DNA from: Candidatus Omnitrophota bacterium
Lineage (GTDB): Bacteria > Omnitrophota > Gorgyraeia > Gorgyraeales > Gorgyraeaceae
Assembly: GCA_013202925.1 (NCBI GenBank)
Contig: JABMRA010000058.1
Span: 1 to 50,961 of the forward strand
DNA length: 50,961 nucleotides
Reading direction: 5' to 3'
Below the pieces are notes generated by a model that was not told the origin of the DNA, made no database searches, and saw nothing but the letters and a program-made list of their open reading frames with translations. The position numbers were made by a program, and so were the translations under genes. Below, one piece after another: positions 25,686-35,171 of this stretch. Positions within the stretch are counted from its first letter, which is position 1. Every line of letters starts with the position of its first letter.

Positions 25686-26550
25686 GAAATTCGTCCTTTA
25701 GCAACCCAATGCCTTTATCAACACCGATAAGCAGTCCCCCTAAAAATTTTCCTGCCTTATCTGTATTAAGGCCGGCCTTTAAAGGCCGCCTCGCGGTTAA
25801 ATGCAGATCTTTCAATGAGACCTTTTTGATCAATGTCTTTTTTAATCCAAAGATCTCTGAGATCTTGGAGACATAGCTATATCTATCTGTAAAATCTTTT
25901 CCCGCAATATGAAATATACCTGTGTGCTTTTTTTCAATTAATTTTATGATCGATCCTGAAAGCGCGCCTGCATAGGTAGGCGTTGAGTAAAAATCATACG
26001 CCGCGGAGACCTCTTTATTGTTTCGCATGTTCTGTATTATCTTAACAGCGTAATTTTTGCCGCGGTGATTGACGCCGTAAAGCTGGGCAGTCCTGATTAT
26101 CAAATAGTCGTGAGAAATACCCCTGACGGCTGTTTCTGCTTCCAGCTTGGTCCTGCCGTATATATTTACAGGCTCAGGCATGTCTTCTTCTTTGTAAGGC
26201 CCGTTCCGGCCGTCAAATATATAATCCGTGGATAAAAATACCAGCCTAGCGCCGCATGCCCTTGTTTTTTTTATTACATCCAGCGTGCCTTTTATGTTTA
26301 CCTCTTCGGCAAGGCCGGGCCTTTTTTCGCACAGATCCACGTCCGTGATGCCCCCTGCAAGGATCACGACCTCTGGATTGAAAAAATTAAAGACCTTTTC
26401 GATGCTTTTTCTTTGCCTTAAATCCAGGCGGAAAAGCCCCTCATGCTCATGGGAACAATACGTGCCCAGGATATCCCACTTCTTTTTTATCACATCATTA
26501 TACAGCCTGCTTCCCAACACCCCGGAAGCGCCGACCAGCAGCAATTTCAT
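25663..26550 (-). CDS. dTDP-4-dehydrorhamnose reductase-like
   Basis: 295 residues of the RmlD type: LLLVGASGVLGSRLY near the N-terminus, STDYIFDGRNGPYKEED, and catalytic Tyr-x-x-x-Lys in YGRTKLEAE. RmlD reduces the 4-keto sugar in dTDP-L-rhamnose synthesis. No rmlABC is in the window. I chose the ATG at 26550, because GGAG precedes it, over one five codons upstream. Confidence 0.82.
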   Translation of the reverse strand: MKLLLVGASGVLGSRLYNDVIKKKWDILGTYCSHEHEGLFRLDLRQRKSIEKVFNFFNPEVVILAGGITDVDLCEKRPGLAEEVNIKGTLDVIKKTRACGARLVFLSTDYIFDGRNGPYKEEDMPEPVNIYGRTKLEAETAVRGISHDYLIIRTAQLYGVNHRGKNYAVKIIQNMRNNKEVSAAYDFYSTPTYAGALSGSIIKLIEKKHTGIFHIAGKDFTDRYSYVSKISEIFGLKKTLIKKVSLKDLHLTARRPLKAGLNTDKAGKFLGGLLIGVDKGIGLLKDEFHEIGYKV

Positions 26551-26568
26551 AATACTCCATCCCAAAAG

Positions 26569-27672
26569 TTACAGTATGCCAGCAAGTGTCTCTACTACAT
26601 ACCCGATCTCTTCTTCGCTCAGTTCAGGATACATCGGCAGACTCAGGATCTCCCCGCAGCATCTCTCCGAAACAGGGAAATCGCCTTTTTTGTGGCCAAG
26701 GTCCTTGTATGCCTCCTGTAGATGTATTGGTATCGGGTAATGTACCAATGTGCGCACGCCATTGTCCTGCAGCTTCTCCATTACCTTGCCTCTATTTTTC
26801 ACCCTTACCGCATAAAGATGATAGACGTGCCTTGCGTATTCTGCCTCGTACGGCGTAATTATATCCAGCTGTTTCTCTTTGAATAATTTTGTGTAAAGCG
26901 CGGCGTTTAGCCTCCTTTTTTCATCCCATTCATCCAGATGCCTGAGTTTGATCCTTAGTATTGCAGCCTGCAGCGTATCAAGTCGTGAGTTGTATCCCTT
27001 CATGATATGCTCGTACCTGCCTTTTCTTCCGTAATCGCGCAGGAAGACGAGTTTTTCTTTTATCTTTTCTGAGCTTGTCATGACCATGCCGCCGTCACCA
27101 AAGGCGCCCAGATTCTTGGTCGGGTAAAATGAAAAGCAACTCGCGTCTCCAAAGCTGCCTACCTTTTTATTTTTATACAACGCCCCGTGCGCCTGGGCGC
27201 AGTCCTCGATGACCTTTAGGCCGCGCTTTTTGGCAATCTCCATCAACGGGTCCATGTCCACGGGATGCCCGTAAAGATGCACAGGCAGGATCGCCTTTGT
27301 CTTAGCAGTGATCGCCTTTTCTATCTTCGAGATATCAATGTTGTAGGTCTTTTCATCTATGTCCACGAATACAGGCCTGGCGCCTGTCATGGATATAGCA
27401 AGCGTAGTGGCTATATAGGTATAAGGCATGACTATTACCTCATCCCCTTTTCCGATGCCGCAGGCAAGGCACGCCAGGAACAATGCGTCTGTACCGGAAT
27501 TTACACCTACGCCGTATTTGACGCCGCAATATTCGGCGAATTCCTGCTCGAAAAGCTTTACATCCTCTCCGAGGATAAAACCGCCTGACTGCATGACCTT
27601 TTCAATCGGGCCTTTTATTTCTCCCTTTATTGCCTCATATTGCCTCTTAAGTGTAAAAACATCTACCTTCAT
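26569..27672 (-). CDS. DegT/DnrJ/EryC1/StrS aminotransferase
   Basis: A 367-residue PLP enzyme that transfers an amino group to a keto nucleotide sugar. Motifs include GVNSGTDALFLA (56-67), EDCAQAHGA (156-164), and the Schiff-base Lys186 in SFYPTKNLGAFGDGG. YNSRLDTLQAAIL follows. It makes an amino-sugar donor, probably for the O-antigen-like glycan, and its product could be acetylated by the GNAT enzyme at 17857. Its start overlaps the GT9 gene by 4 nt. Confidence 0.93.
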   Translation of the reverse strand: MKVDVFTLKRQYEAIKGEIKGPIEKVMQSGGFILGEDVKLFEQEFAEYCGVKYGVGVNSGTDALFLACLACGIGKGDEVIVMPYTYIATTLAISMTGARPVFVDIDEKTYNIDISKIEKAITAKTKAILPVHLYGHPVDMDPLMEIAKKRGLKVIEDCAQAHGALYKNKKVGSFGDASCFSFYPTKNLGAFGDGGMVMTSSEKIKEKLVFLRDYGRKGRYEHIMKGYNSRLDTLQAAILRIKLRHLDEWDEKRRLNAALYTKLFKEKQLDIITPYEAEYARHVYHLYAVRVKNRGKVMEKLQDNGVRTLVHYPIPIHLQEAYKDLGHKKGDFPVSERCCGEILSLPMYPELSEEEIGYVVETLAGIL

Positions 27673-28748
27673 AAACCCTCCGATAGATACTTTGTAACTG
27701 CGTTAAAGACGGTGTTGACTGAAACCCCCTCCAGGCAAATCCTTTTATCGCACTTCGGCAGCTTGAAACGCTTATAGCACGGTCTGCATTCTACGTCTGA
27801 TGCAATGACCAGATTATCCCTGCCGGGCGGATACGGGCCGTAGACCTTTTCATCCACTGCGCCGAATATAGATAATGTCTTGACGCCCTGACTGGCAGCG
27901 ACGTGTAGCGGCCCTCCCTCGCTGCAGATCACCATCCTGCATCTTTTGCACAGGGCAGCCATCTCTCTTATGCTTGTCTTTGGCGCAATCAATGGCTTCT
28001 CATTCATGAGGCCTGCTATTTTTTCAACAAGATCTTTCTCCACAGGGCCCCATATTAAAATTATCCGGGCGTTGAATTTCTCGACGATCCTATCCGCGAG
28101 TTGGCTGAATCTCTCCGCTCCCCACCTTCGTCTCTCAATATTCCCTGCGCCAAAACTATAACCACCCCCAGGCGCAACGCCAATAAGCACATCCTCTGTT
28201 TTAATTCCGGATTTTTTTAAAAAGTCTCTTATATGCGCTTTGTCGTCGTCCGTAGGCAACAAGACTGTACCCTTGTCGCATATTGCTTGTCCCTTGTCGC
28301 TAACTAGATCCATATAATACTCAGCCACAGGCTTGTCATTGAACCCGTAAAAAGGGATTCTATGCGTGAGGAATCTGCCGCGACCCCTGTAATCAAAGCC
28401 CCTTCTCTCTTTTATGCCAACCATCCAGCATAAAAACGCATATTCCTTGCCCAGCGAAAGGTCAAACACCCGGTCAAATCTCTTCCTGCGGATCCTTTGC
28501 CAAAAATTGAAAAATTTCTTTATACACTCTATCTTTTTCTTATTCCAGAGCGCCCTGTACTCATCTCTTTCAAACACAAAAGTCTCTGCAACGTCAGGAT
28601 TGGTCTCGAGCATATCCTTTGTCCTACTATTACATATATAAGCTATATAGCACCCATGATAGGACCTTTTTAAGGCAGAAACCAGGGGAGTCGAAAACAA
28701 TACATCCCCTATCCCGAATGGGTTTATTATCAGTATCTTTTCCGTCAT
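27669..28748 (-). CDS. GT9 heptosyltransferase-like
   Basis: A 359-residue GT-B enzyme of family 9 (ADP-heptose:LPS heptosyltransferase). It opens with IINPFGIGDVLFSTPLVSAL (5-24). The C-terminal domain has GVAPGGGYSFGAGN, RRRWGAERFSQLADRI and the donor-site SEGGPLHVAASQGVKTLSIFG, followed by YGPYPPG. Together with gmhB it indicates an ADP-heptose-based LPS core. First gene of this minus-strand run. Confidence 0.9.
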   Translation of the reverse strand: MTEKILIINPFGIGDVLFSTPLVSALKRSYHGCYIAYICNSRTKDMLETNPDVAETFVFERDEYRALWNKKKIECIKKFFNFWQRIRRKRFDRVFDLSLGKEYAFLCWMVGIKERRGFDYRGRGRFLTHRIPFYGFNDKPVAEYYMDLVSDKGQAICDKGTVLLPTDDDKAHIRDFLKKSGIKTEDVLIGVAPGGGYSFGAGNIERRRWGAERFSQLADRIVEKFNARIILIWGPVEKDLVEKIAGLMNEKPLIAPKTSIREMAALCKRCRMVICSEGGPLHVAASQGVKTLSIFGAVDEKVYGPYPPGRDNLVIASDVECRPCYKRFKLPKCDKRICLEGVSVNTVFNAVTKYLSEGL

Positions 28749-28825
28749 ATGGAAATATTATTGTATCATGAAACCCAAAATTAGACCATACCTTTTTGCC
28801 ATGCCTGGTTTTTCTGAACGCCTCA

Positions 28826-28854
28826 TTGCAATTACCTGTATTATCTGCTATACT
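28826..28854 (+). promoter_or_regulatory. Probable promoter of the diguanylate cyclase gene
   Basis: TTGCAA (28826-28831), a 17-bp spacer and TATACT (28849-28854) lie just upstream of the ATG at 28863. Only 8 bases separate the -10 from the start codon and there is no Shine-Dalgarno sequence, so the message would be leaderless. Confidence 0.55.
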
Positions 28855-28862
28855 CCTTTTCT

Positions 28863-29996
28863 ATGAGAAAGGACTTTAAGCAGGAATACCAGAAGGCCCA
28901 GGCAGAGCTGGCAATGCTCTATGAGATAGGCGATGCCATGCACACCACCCTCAACCTGGAGGAGATCCTTTATATAATACTCACTGCCGTGACGTCGCAT
29001 GCGGGCCTGAGCTTCAACAGGGCAATGCTTTTTCTGGTAAACGAGAAAGAGCAGCGGCTCGAGGGCAAGATGGGCATCGGGCCTGACAGCGACGAGGACG
29101 CAAGCGCGATATGGTCCCATATAGAAAAACACAAGTTGGGGTTTGACGATCTCATAGAGACGCAGAGTAAATTTGAACACCTGAAAAGATCCCAGCTGAA
29201 TAAAATTGTCCGATCAATAAAATTGCCTATAAAAGAAGAATCCGGCATAATGGCGCTCGCGGTAATGGAAGGCATGCCCTTTGCAATAAATACCGAGGAG
29301 GCAAAACAAAAGGCGCGGAATGAACTGCTTGAGCCCCTTAATCTCGAGAATTTTGTCGCAGTCCCCTTAAAGGTAACGGACAAGGTGACAGGCGTAATCG
29401 TAGCGGATAACCGATTCACAGGCAAGGCGATAATGCCAAACGACATCCGCATGCTTACGATGTTCGCTAACCAGGCAGGCCTTGCAATAGAAAACTCACG
29501 GCTTTACGAAAGGACTGTTGTCCTCTCCAATCAGGACTCCCTGACAGGGCTGTGGCACCACGGATATTTTCAGTATCTTCTGGGGGAGCACGTGAAAATG
29601 TCTGCTTCGAAAAAGCAGTGCTTTACCATGCTCATGATCGATATGGACAACTTTAAAGATTTTAATGACGGCCACGGGCATCAGGCTGGAGACGCCATTC
29701 TCAGGAACATCTCAGACATATTCAGGGATGTCTCAAGAAAGATAGATATCATCGCCCGCTACGGCGGCGAGGAATTTGCAATAATCCTCCCCAACACCAA
29801 GAAGGAAGAAGCGCTGTTCCTGGCTGAACGCCTGAGAAAATCCGTTGAGGAAAAGGATGTTATGAAGGGGCTGACCATCAGCATCGGCGTGGCATCATTC
29901 CCTGAGGACGGAGAGAAAAAGGAAGACCTTGTCTCGCAGGCGGACAAGGCGCTGTACGAGGCAAAAAGGACCGGTAAGAACAAAGTCTGCACCTGA
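28863..29996 (+). CDS. GAF-GGDEF diguanylate cyclase
   Basis: 377 residues. An N-terminal coiled segment and GAF domain (about 18-215) are followed by a GGDEF domain (about 220-375). The active site is GGEEF (301-305) after QDSLTGL, so the protein should make cyclic di-GMP from GTP. The product-inhibition I-site RxxD is intact as Arg292-Lys-Ile-Asp295, five residues before GGEEF. No membrane segment, so it is a cytosolic sensor. It stands alone on the plus strand between the glycan genes and smc. Confidence 0.95.
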   Translation: MRKDFKQEYQKAQAELAMLYEIGDAMHTTLNLEEILYIILTAVTSHAGLSFNRAMLFLVNEKEQRLEGKMGIGPDSDEDASAIWSHIEKHKLGFDDLIETQSKFEHLKRSQLNKIVRSIKLPIKEESGIMALAVMEGMPFAINTEEAKQKARNELLEPLNLENFVAVPLKVTDKVTGVIVADNRFTGKAIMPNDIRMLTMFANQAGLAIENSRLYERTVVLSNQDSLTGLWHHGYFQYLLGEHVKMSASKKQCFTMLMIDMDNFKDFNDGHGHQAGDAILRNISDIFRDVSRKIDIIARYGGEEFAIILPNTKKEEALFLAERLRKSVEEKDVMKGLTISIGVASFPEDGEKKEDLVSQADKALYEAKRTGKNKVCT

Positions 29997-30078
29997 CCCT
30001 GCCCCAAAAAAATCGCTCGTGTCCAAATTAGGTCTGCAATTACCGTCACTAAACGTATTTTGAGATTCGGTTTTACAT

Positions 30079-30205
30079 CGTCATTGCGAGTCGACTTAAA
30101 GTATTGACTCAGGAAGCCCGCTTCGCCCGCGAAGCGGGGCGAAGCAATCTCAGCTCACATGAGATTGCTTCGCAGGGTCAGTAAGAAGGGCACCTCGCAA
30201 TGACG
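30079..30205. mobile_element. 127-bp gene-less relative of the GIY-YIG element
   Basis: It starts with CGTCATTGCGAG and ends with CTCGCAATGACG, like the element at 132-520. Its right 45 bp (30161-30205) matches the reverse complement of the left arm 132-176 at 38 of 45 positions with no gaps, by hand alignment. Inside are two further hairpins: CCCGCTTCG with CGAAGCGGG, and CGAAGCAATCTC with GAGATTGCTTCG (30140-30172). There is no ORF, which fits a non-autonomous, MITE-like derivative. The rest of the 265-bp gap holds nothing I recognise. Confidence 0.7.
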
Positions 30206-30261
30206 GGGGGCGATTTCTCCATTAGACGCATATTTTGGACAGCTATGGACAAAAATGTAAA

Positions 30262-33200
30262 CTATTTTTTGGCAGCGGGTTCGCGCTTCCTGGCTTCGTG
30301 GAACTTCACTGAAACGACCTTAGAGACGCCTGACTGCTGCATGGTGATGCCGTACATCACGTCTGCCATGTCTATGGTCTTCTTGTTGTGGGTGATGATG
30401 ATGAACTGGGATGTCTTGGTGAATACCTCAAGCGAGCGCGAGAAGCGGTCAACGTTTGACTCGTCGAGCGGCGCGTCTATCTCGTCGAGCACGCAGAACG
30501 GGCTCGGCTTTACCTTGAATATTGCAAAGATAAGTGCTATGGCGGTGAGGGCCTTTTCCCCTCCTGAAAGAAGGGATACGTTCTGAAGCCGTTTTCCCGG
30601 AGGCCTTGCTGCTATCTCTATGCCTGACTCCAGGACATTGGATTCGTCCAGGAGTATCAGTTCGCCGTCCCCGCCGTTGAAAAGAAGCTTAAAGAACTTC
30701 CTGAACTCCACCTGTATACTCTTAAATGTCTCGATGAAAAGGTCTTTCGTGATCTTGTTTATCTTGGCTATGGCCTTTAAGAGCGCATCCTTTGCCTTTA
30801 ATAGATCATCGCATTGATGGGTCAGAAACGCGTATCTGTCGCGGAGCTCTGTCTGCTCCTCGATGGCCGCCAGATTCACGGCTCCCATGGAATCCAGTTT
30901 CGCGCGTTTCTCCTCCACCTCGTTCTTGAGCTGTGACTGCTCTATGTCCTGCCAGTCATTGGCAATCTGCACCTCGTCCAGGTCGAGTTTATAGACATCC
31001 TTTATGCGCTGTTTGAGACTGGTTATGCTGTAATTGGTCTCTGCCTTTTTAAGGTCTGTCTCGTGCAGGCTGGAACGAAGGTCATTGATCTCTTTTTCTG
31101 ACTGCCTGAAAACACCCTCGCTGCGCTCTATCTTCTGCATTATCTCCTTATACGCCTCTTCCACACCGCCGAGTTCTGTATTTTTATCAACACTATTCAT
31201 GGAAAGTGTTTCTATATTCTTCTCGAGATCCCATATCTCCTGTTCCAGCTCATTTACCTTGACGATAGAATCCTTTACTTCGATCTTTCGCGACTCCAGG
31301 CTGTCCTCCGCATCCTTTAAAGAGGATTCCAGTATGTTAAATGTGCTGGACAGGCCTTCTTTTTTGCTCTCCAGGGAGCCAAGTTCTGTCCTCTGCTCCG
31401 CAATCTCTATGAGGAGCTGTTCTTTTTCCTTTGTGAATTTCACGATCAGGTCTTCGCTCGTCTGTATCCTCTGTTCGTTAAGCTGGGCATCTTTTTCTGC
31501 CTGGGCCAGGGCAATGGCAACAGAGGCCTCTTCCTCCCTGAGCATCTTCATCTCAGTGGTCACCTCTTCTATCTCGAGGTTTACAAGAGAGATCTCGTCC
31601 ATGACGCCTTTTATATTTTCTTCAATATTGGAGCTCCGGCTCCTGGCATTGGCAAGGAGGATCTCTTTTTCATTCAAGTTCCTGCTCAGGTCCCCTAATT
31701 TGCTTTCTAACGCGGATTTTTTCTCCTCTGCCTTCGATCTTTCATCTTCTGCCCTTTGGGAATCTTTCTCGAGCACGGCTATTGCCTCTAAAAGCTCCTT
31801 TATCTGCGCGTCTCTATTTATGAGGGTGACGCCTTCTTTTGCCGCGCCGCCTCCGGAGATAAAACCGTTACGGACGATCTCTCCGATAAGCGTCACAAAG
31901 GCGCATTCTTTTGCCGAGCGGTTTTGTTTTAAAACATATTTTGCATCTTCCAGGTCCTTTACTATGAAGATATTTTTCAGGAGATCCTTTAACACGGGCT
32001 TAAGCCCCTGGTCTGCGTCTACGAAATCTACTGCCCTGCCCAGGACCTTTTCATCATTTAGATTTGCCTCTTTTACCTTTGCGGCGGTATCAAACGAACC
32101 AGGATGCATAAATGAGGTCCTGCCGCATGAATTTTCTTTTATAAAATCAACTGCCTTTTCTGCGGCCTCTGTGGTATCCACGATGACGCACTGCAGGTAA
32201 TCCTGGAGGGCTGATTCTATGGCTGCCTCGTAGCCCTTGTTCACGCTTAAGAGATTTGCCAGCACATCGCGCACGCCGTCTATGGCGCGTTGGCCTTCGG
32301 CCTCTCCGGCCTTTCCCATGATCGCCTTTACGCCTGAAGAAAATCCCTCATACCTTGCCTTTGCCTCTTCGAGCACCTCGAGCCGGGATTTATTTGTGGC
32401 CAGTATCCTGTGGGCCTCCTTTGAATCTTCTATTAGTTTTTCTACGCGGCTTGTCAGATCAGAAATGGCCTCAGAGATCTCGTCCTTTTCTTCCTTTAAG
32501 GAGGCTGCCTCGCCCTCTATGGAGCTGATTTCTTCTTTGGCTCCGCTGAGTTTGGCATCAAAGGTATTTTTTTCCTCCTGGACAGTTTGCTTTTCTGTAT
32601 TTAGCCTCTTGAGCCTGGCGTCATGCGTGGTCAGCGTAGTGGAGATCTTCGCTGCCTGGTTCCTTAATCTGGTCTCGTTCGATGCAATGTCTATTACATT
32701 TGCCTTTGAGGTGGAGATGGTTGTTTCATTGTCGGTTATGGCCTTTGAGGTCTCCTGCAGTCTCTTTTCTTTTTCTGAGAGTACAGTGGCGCGCTTCGTG
32801 TCCTCGCTCTCCAACACAGATAATTTTTCTCTCAAACTCGCCGCCTCTTTTTGTCGAGACTTCACGTTCTCTTGACTTTTCTCTATCTCGGATTCGAGGT
32901 CCACGCGCCTCTTCTTTAATTCGGCTATCCTCTCCCTGTTCATGGAAAGTTTATCCGTGGACTTTGATACCCCTGAATCCATCTCCATTATGCCGGATTT
33001 GAAATCCATCCTTCTGGTTTCGATCTCAGAGCGTTCCCTGTTCGATTGGGAAAGTTCGATGGAGAGTCTCTGCAATTCTGAATTGAGCGCTGCCTCTTTT
33101 GTCCTGAATTCATCCAGGTTATCATTGGTCCCTGAAAGTTTTTGATTCAATATCTCCAATTCTATCCTCGAGATCTTCAGTTCCAGTTCTTTCAATTCCT

Positions 33201-33858
33201 CGTACCTCTCCCTGTAGCGCTCTGCCTTTTTGGCCTGCCTCTCAATGGAATTTATCTGGCGTTTTACCTCCTGTATGATGTCGTTTATCCTGACGAGGTT
33301 CTGCTCTGTGTCATCGAGGCGGCGCATGGCCTCTCTCTTTTTTGCCTTGTATTTCGTGATGCCGCTGGCCTCTTCAAAGACCTCGCGCCTCTCTTCGGGT
33401 TTGGAGCTGAGGATCTGGTCGATGCGGCCCTGCTCGATAAGCGAATAGGCGCTGGTGCCGATGCCAGTGCCCATGAATAGTTCATTTATATCCTTTAACC
33501 TTACAGGGGTCTTGTTCAGCAGGTATTCGCTCTCGCCTGAGCGGTAGAGGCGGCGGGTGACAGTGATCTCGTCGTATTCGATAGGGAGCATGCGGTCCTG
33601 GTTGGCCAGCGTAAGGGAGACCTCGGCGTAGCTCACTGGCTCTTTGCCGTCGGTACCGTTGAATATCACGTCCTGCATGGCCCCGCCGCGCAACACCTTT
33701 GCGGACTGCTCTCCCAGCACCCACTTTATGGAGTCGGCAATGTTGGATTTGCCGCAGCCGTTCGGGCCCACAACAGCGGTTACGCCGGGCTCGAACTCCA
33801 GGCGTGTCCTCTCGGCAAACGACTTAAATCCGAACAATTCCAGTGATTTGAAATGCAT
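30262..33858 (-). CDS. smc: Chromosome segregation SMC ATPase
   Basis: A 1198-residue SMC protein. Walker A is GPNGCGKSN (31-39). The order is then a long coiled coil (about 170-500), a hinge (about 520-660, with ALQDYLQCVIVD and GGGAAKEGVT), a second coiled coil, and the C-terminal ABC signature LLSGGEKAL with Walker B FCVLDEIDAPLD. Dimers load on DNA with ScpAB to organise and separate chromosomes. It is a single-gene unit with no clear Shine-Dalgarno sequence, and repeat-rich DNA lies immediately upstream of its start. Confidence 0.98.
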   Translation of the reverse strand: MHFKSLELFGFKSFAERTRLEFEPGVTAVVGPNGCGKSNIADSIKWVLGEQSAKVLRGGAMQDVIFNGTDGKEPVSYAEVSLTLANQDRMLPIEYDEITVTRRLYRSGESEYLLNKTPVRLKDINELFMGTGIGTSAYSLIEQGRIDQILSSKPEERREVFEEASGITKYKAKKREAMRRLDDTEQNLVRINDIIQEVKRQINSIERQAKKAERYRERYEELKELELKISRIELEILNQKLSGTNDNLDEFRTKEAALNSELQRLSIELSQSNRERSEIETRRMDFKSGIMEMDSGVSKSTDKLSMNRERIAELKKRRVDLESEIEKSQENVKSRQKEAASLREKLSVLESEDTKRATVLSEKEKRLQETSKAITDNETTISTSKANVIDIASNETRLRNQAAKISTTLTTHDARLKRLNTEKQTVQEEKNTFDAKLSGAKEEISSIEGEAASLKEEKDEISEAISDLTSRVEKLIEDSKEAHRILATNKSRLEVLEEAKARYEGFSSGVKAIMGKAGEAEGQRAIDGVRDVLANLLSVNKGYEAAIESALQDYLQCVIVDTTEAAEKAVDFIKENSCGRTSFMHPGSFDTAAKVKEANLNDEKVLGRAVDFVDADQGLKPVLKDLLKNIFIVKDLEDAKYVLKQNRSAKECAFVTLIGEIVRNGFISGGGAAKEGVTLINRDAQIKELLEAIAVLEKDSQRAEDERSKAEEKKSALESKLGDLSRNLNEKEILLANARSRSSNIEENIKGVMDEISLVNLEIEEVTTEMKMLREEEASVAIALAQAEKDAQLNEQRIQTSEDLIVKFTKEKEQLLIEIAEQRTELGSLESKKEGLSSTFNILESSLKDAEDSLESRKIEVKDSIVKVNELEQEIWDLEKNIETLSMNSVDKNTELGGVEEAYKEIMQKIERSEGVFRQSEKEINDLRSSLHETDLKKAETNYSITSLKQRIKDVYKLDLDEVQIANDWQDIEQSQLKNEVEEKRAKLDSMGAVNLAAIEEQTELRDRYAFLTHQCDDLLKAKDALLKAIAKINKITKDLFIETFKSIQVEFRKFFKLLFNGGDGELILLDESNVLESGIEIAARPPGKRLQNVSLLSGGEKALTAIALIFAIFKVKPSPFCVLDEIDAPLDESNVDRFSRSLEVFTKTSQFIIITHNKKTIDMADVMYGITMQQSGVSKVVSVKFHEARKREPAAKK

Positions 33859-33925
33859 AATTCGTCGTTCGTGATTCGTCGTTCGTGATTCGTGATTTGA
33901 TACGAGACACGAGCCACAAACAAAA
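33859..33925. repeat. Word-repeat spacer between etfA and smc
   Basis: ATTCGTCGTTCGTG occurs twice in tandem, followed by ATTCGTGATT and then by partly complementary ACGAGACACGAG. It is direct and inverted repetition of 5-8 bp words, giving an imperfect hairpin. No terminator-like T-run is seen. Confidence 0.6.
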
Positions 33926-33930
33926 AATCA

Positions 33931-35139
33931 CTATTTTTTTAGTACTTCCTTGAATTTCTTTGTCAATTCCGGCAAGACCTCAAAGAGATCAGCCACTATG
34001 CCGTAAGTCGCCACGTTAAAAATCGGCGCATGCGGGTCTTTGTTTATTGCCACTATTATATTCGACGACTGCATGCCCACGAGATGCTGGATCTGTCCTG
34101 AGATGCCGCACGCGATATATATCTTGGGGCACACGGTCTTGCCTGTCTGGCCGACCTGATGCGAATAACTCTTCCACCCGGCATCCACTGCGGCCCGGGA
34201 AGAGCCGACTGCGCCGCCCAGGACCTTTGCCAGGCCCTCTATTAGTTTAAAATTTTCCGGTTTCTGCAGGCCTCTTCCGCCTGAGACAATGATGTCTGCC
34301 TCTGTAAGATTAACTGTCTCCTCTATTTCCTCAACGATATCCAGGAGTTTTGTGCGCGAATAATATGTGTCGCCCTCGTAGCTGACCTCGATGATCTTGC
34401 CTCTGTGGTGATTGTTTATTTCGGCCTCCTTCATCACCTTGTGCCTCACTGTTGCCATCTGGGGACGGTGATTAGGGCAAATGATCGTGGCCATGATGTT
34501 GCCGCCGAACGCGGGACGTGTCTGCAGGAGCAGGCGATTCTCTTTGTCGATGTCCAGGCCTGTGCAGTCTGCTGTAAGGCCTGCATGGATCCCTATTGCC
34601 ACGCGGGATATCATTGACCTGCCGATGAAGGTTGCGCCGCAGAGGACTATCTCCGGCCTGTACTCCTTTATCAATTTGACCAATGTCTTTGAATAGGGTT
34701 CGCTCTGATAATGTTTGAGCTTTGGCGAATCCACATGGTAGACCCTGTTCGCTCCCCGATGAATAATCTTCTGCGCCTCCTGCTTCATGTTCTCGCCCAG
34801 GAGCACGCCGCACAGATCAACGCCGAGGATGTCCGCAAGTTCCCTGCCCTTTCCCAGAAGTTCGTACGAGATGCTCTGGATAACGCTGTTTTTCTGCTCG
34901 CAAAACACCCAGATGTCCTTGTGCTCTTCGAGTTTTTTTGGAAAATCTATGTCTGACGGGCTTATCTTGGTAAGCACTATCGCATCAAATTTGCACGGTT
35001 CTATGCAGGCGCCGCACAGGGTGCATTTGTCCAGGTCAATGACTGCCTTTTTCTTCACCCATTCAATGGCTGCGAAAGGACATGCCTTGATGCACAGCTT
35101 GCAACCCGTACATTTCTCATTAATAATCTTTATCGACAT
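33931..35139 (-). CDS. etfA: Electron transfer flavoprotein alpha subunit with ferredoxin domain
   Basis: 402 residues. An N-terminal 2[4Fe-4S] ferredoxin domain has Cys10, 13, 16, 20 and Cys39, 42, 45, 49. It is fused to an EtfA body with FAD-binding SRAAVDAGW, HQVGQTGK and INKDPHAPIF. Ordinary EtfA lacks the iron-sulfur domain. This fused form is known from CarE of the caffeyl-CoA reductase-Etf complex and similar anaerobic systems. With EtfB and the acyl-CoA dehydrogenase upstream it suggests an enoyl-CoA reductase or dehydrogenase complex that exchanges electrons with ferredoxin. Bifurcation itself is inferred. Confidence 0.93.
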   Translation of the reverse strand: MSIKIINEKCTGCKLCIKACPFAAIEWVKKKAVIDLDKCTLCGACIEPCKFDAIVLTKISPSDIDFPKKLEEHKDIWVFCEQKNSVIQSISYELLGKGRELADILGVDLCGVLLGENMKQEAQKIIHRGANRVYHVDSPKLKHYQSEPYSKTLVKLIKEYRPEIVLCGATFIGRSMISRVAIGIHAGLTADCTGLDIDKENRLLLQTRPAFGGNIMATIICPNHRPQMATVRHKVMKEAEINNHHRGKIIEVSYEGDTYYSRTKLLDIVEEIEETVNLTEADIIVSGGRGLQKPENFKLIEGLAKVLGGAVGSSRAAVDAGWKSYSHQVGQTGKTVCPKIYIACGISGQIQHLVGMQSSNIIVAINKDPHAPIFNVATYGIVADLFEVLPELTKKFKEVLKK

Positions 35140-35171
35140 ATAATCACCAGAAAAAACCGGTGTTTGTGGAA

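Noticed and set aside
31034..32200. 388-aa plus-strand ORF
   Set aside because: It lies antisense within the smc coiled coil and is Ser-rich and low in complexity, as expected from a reverse-frame shadow.
32237..32875. 212-aa plus-strand ORF
   Set aside because: Also an antisense shadow of smc, with the same Ser/Phe-rich composition.
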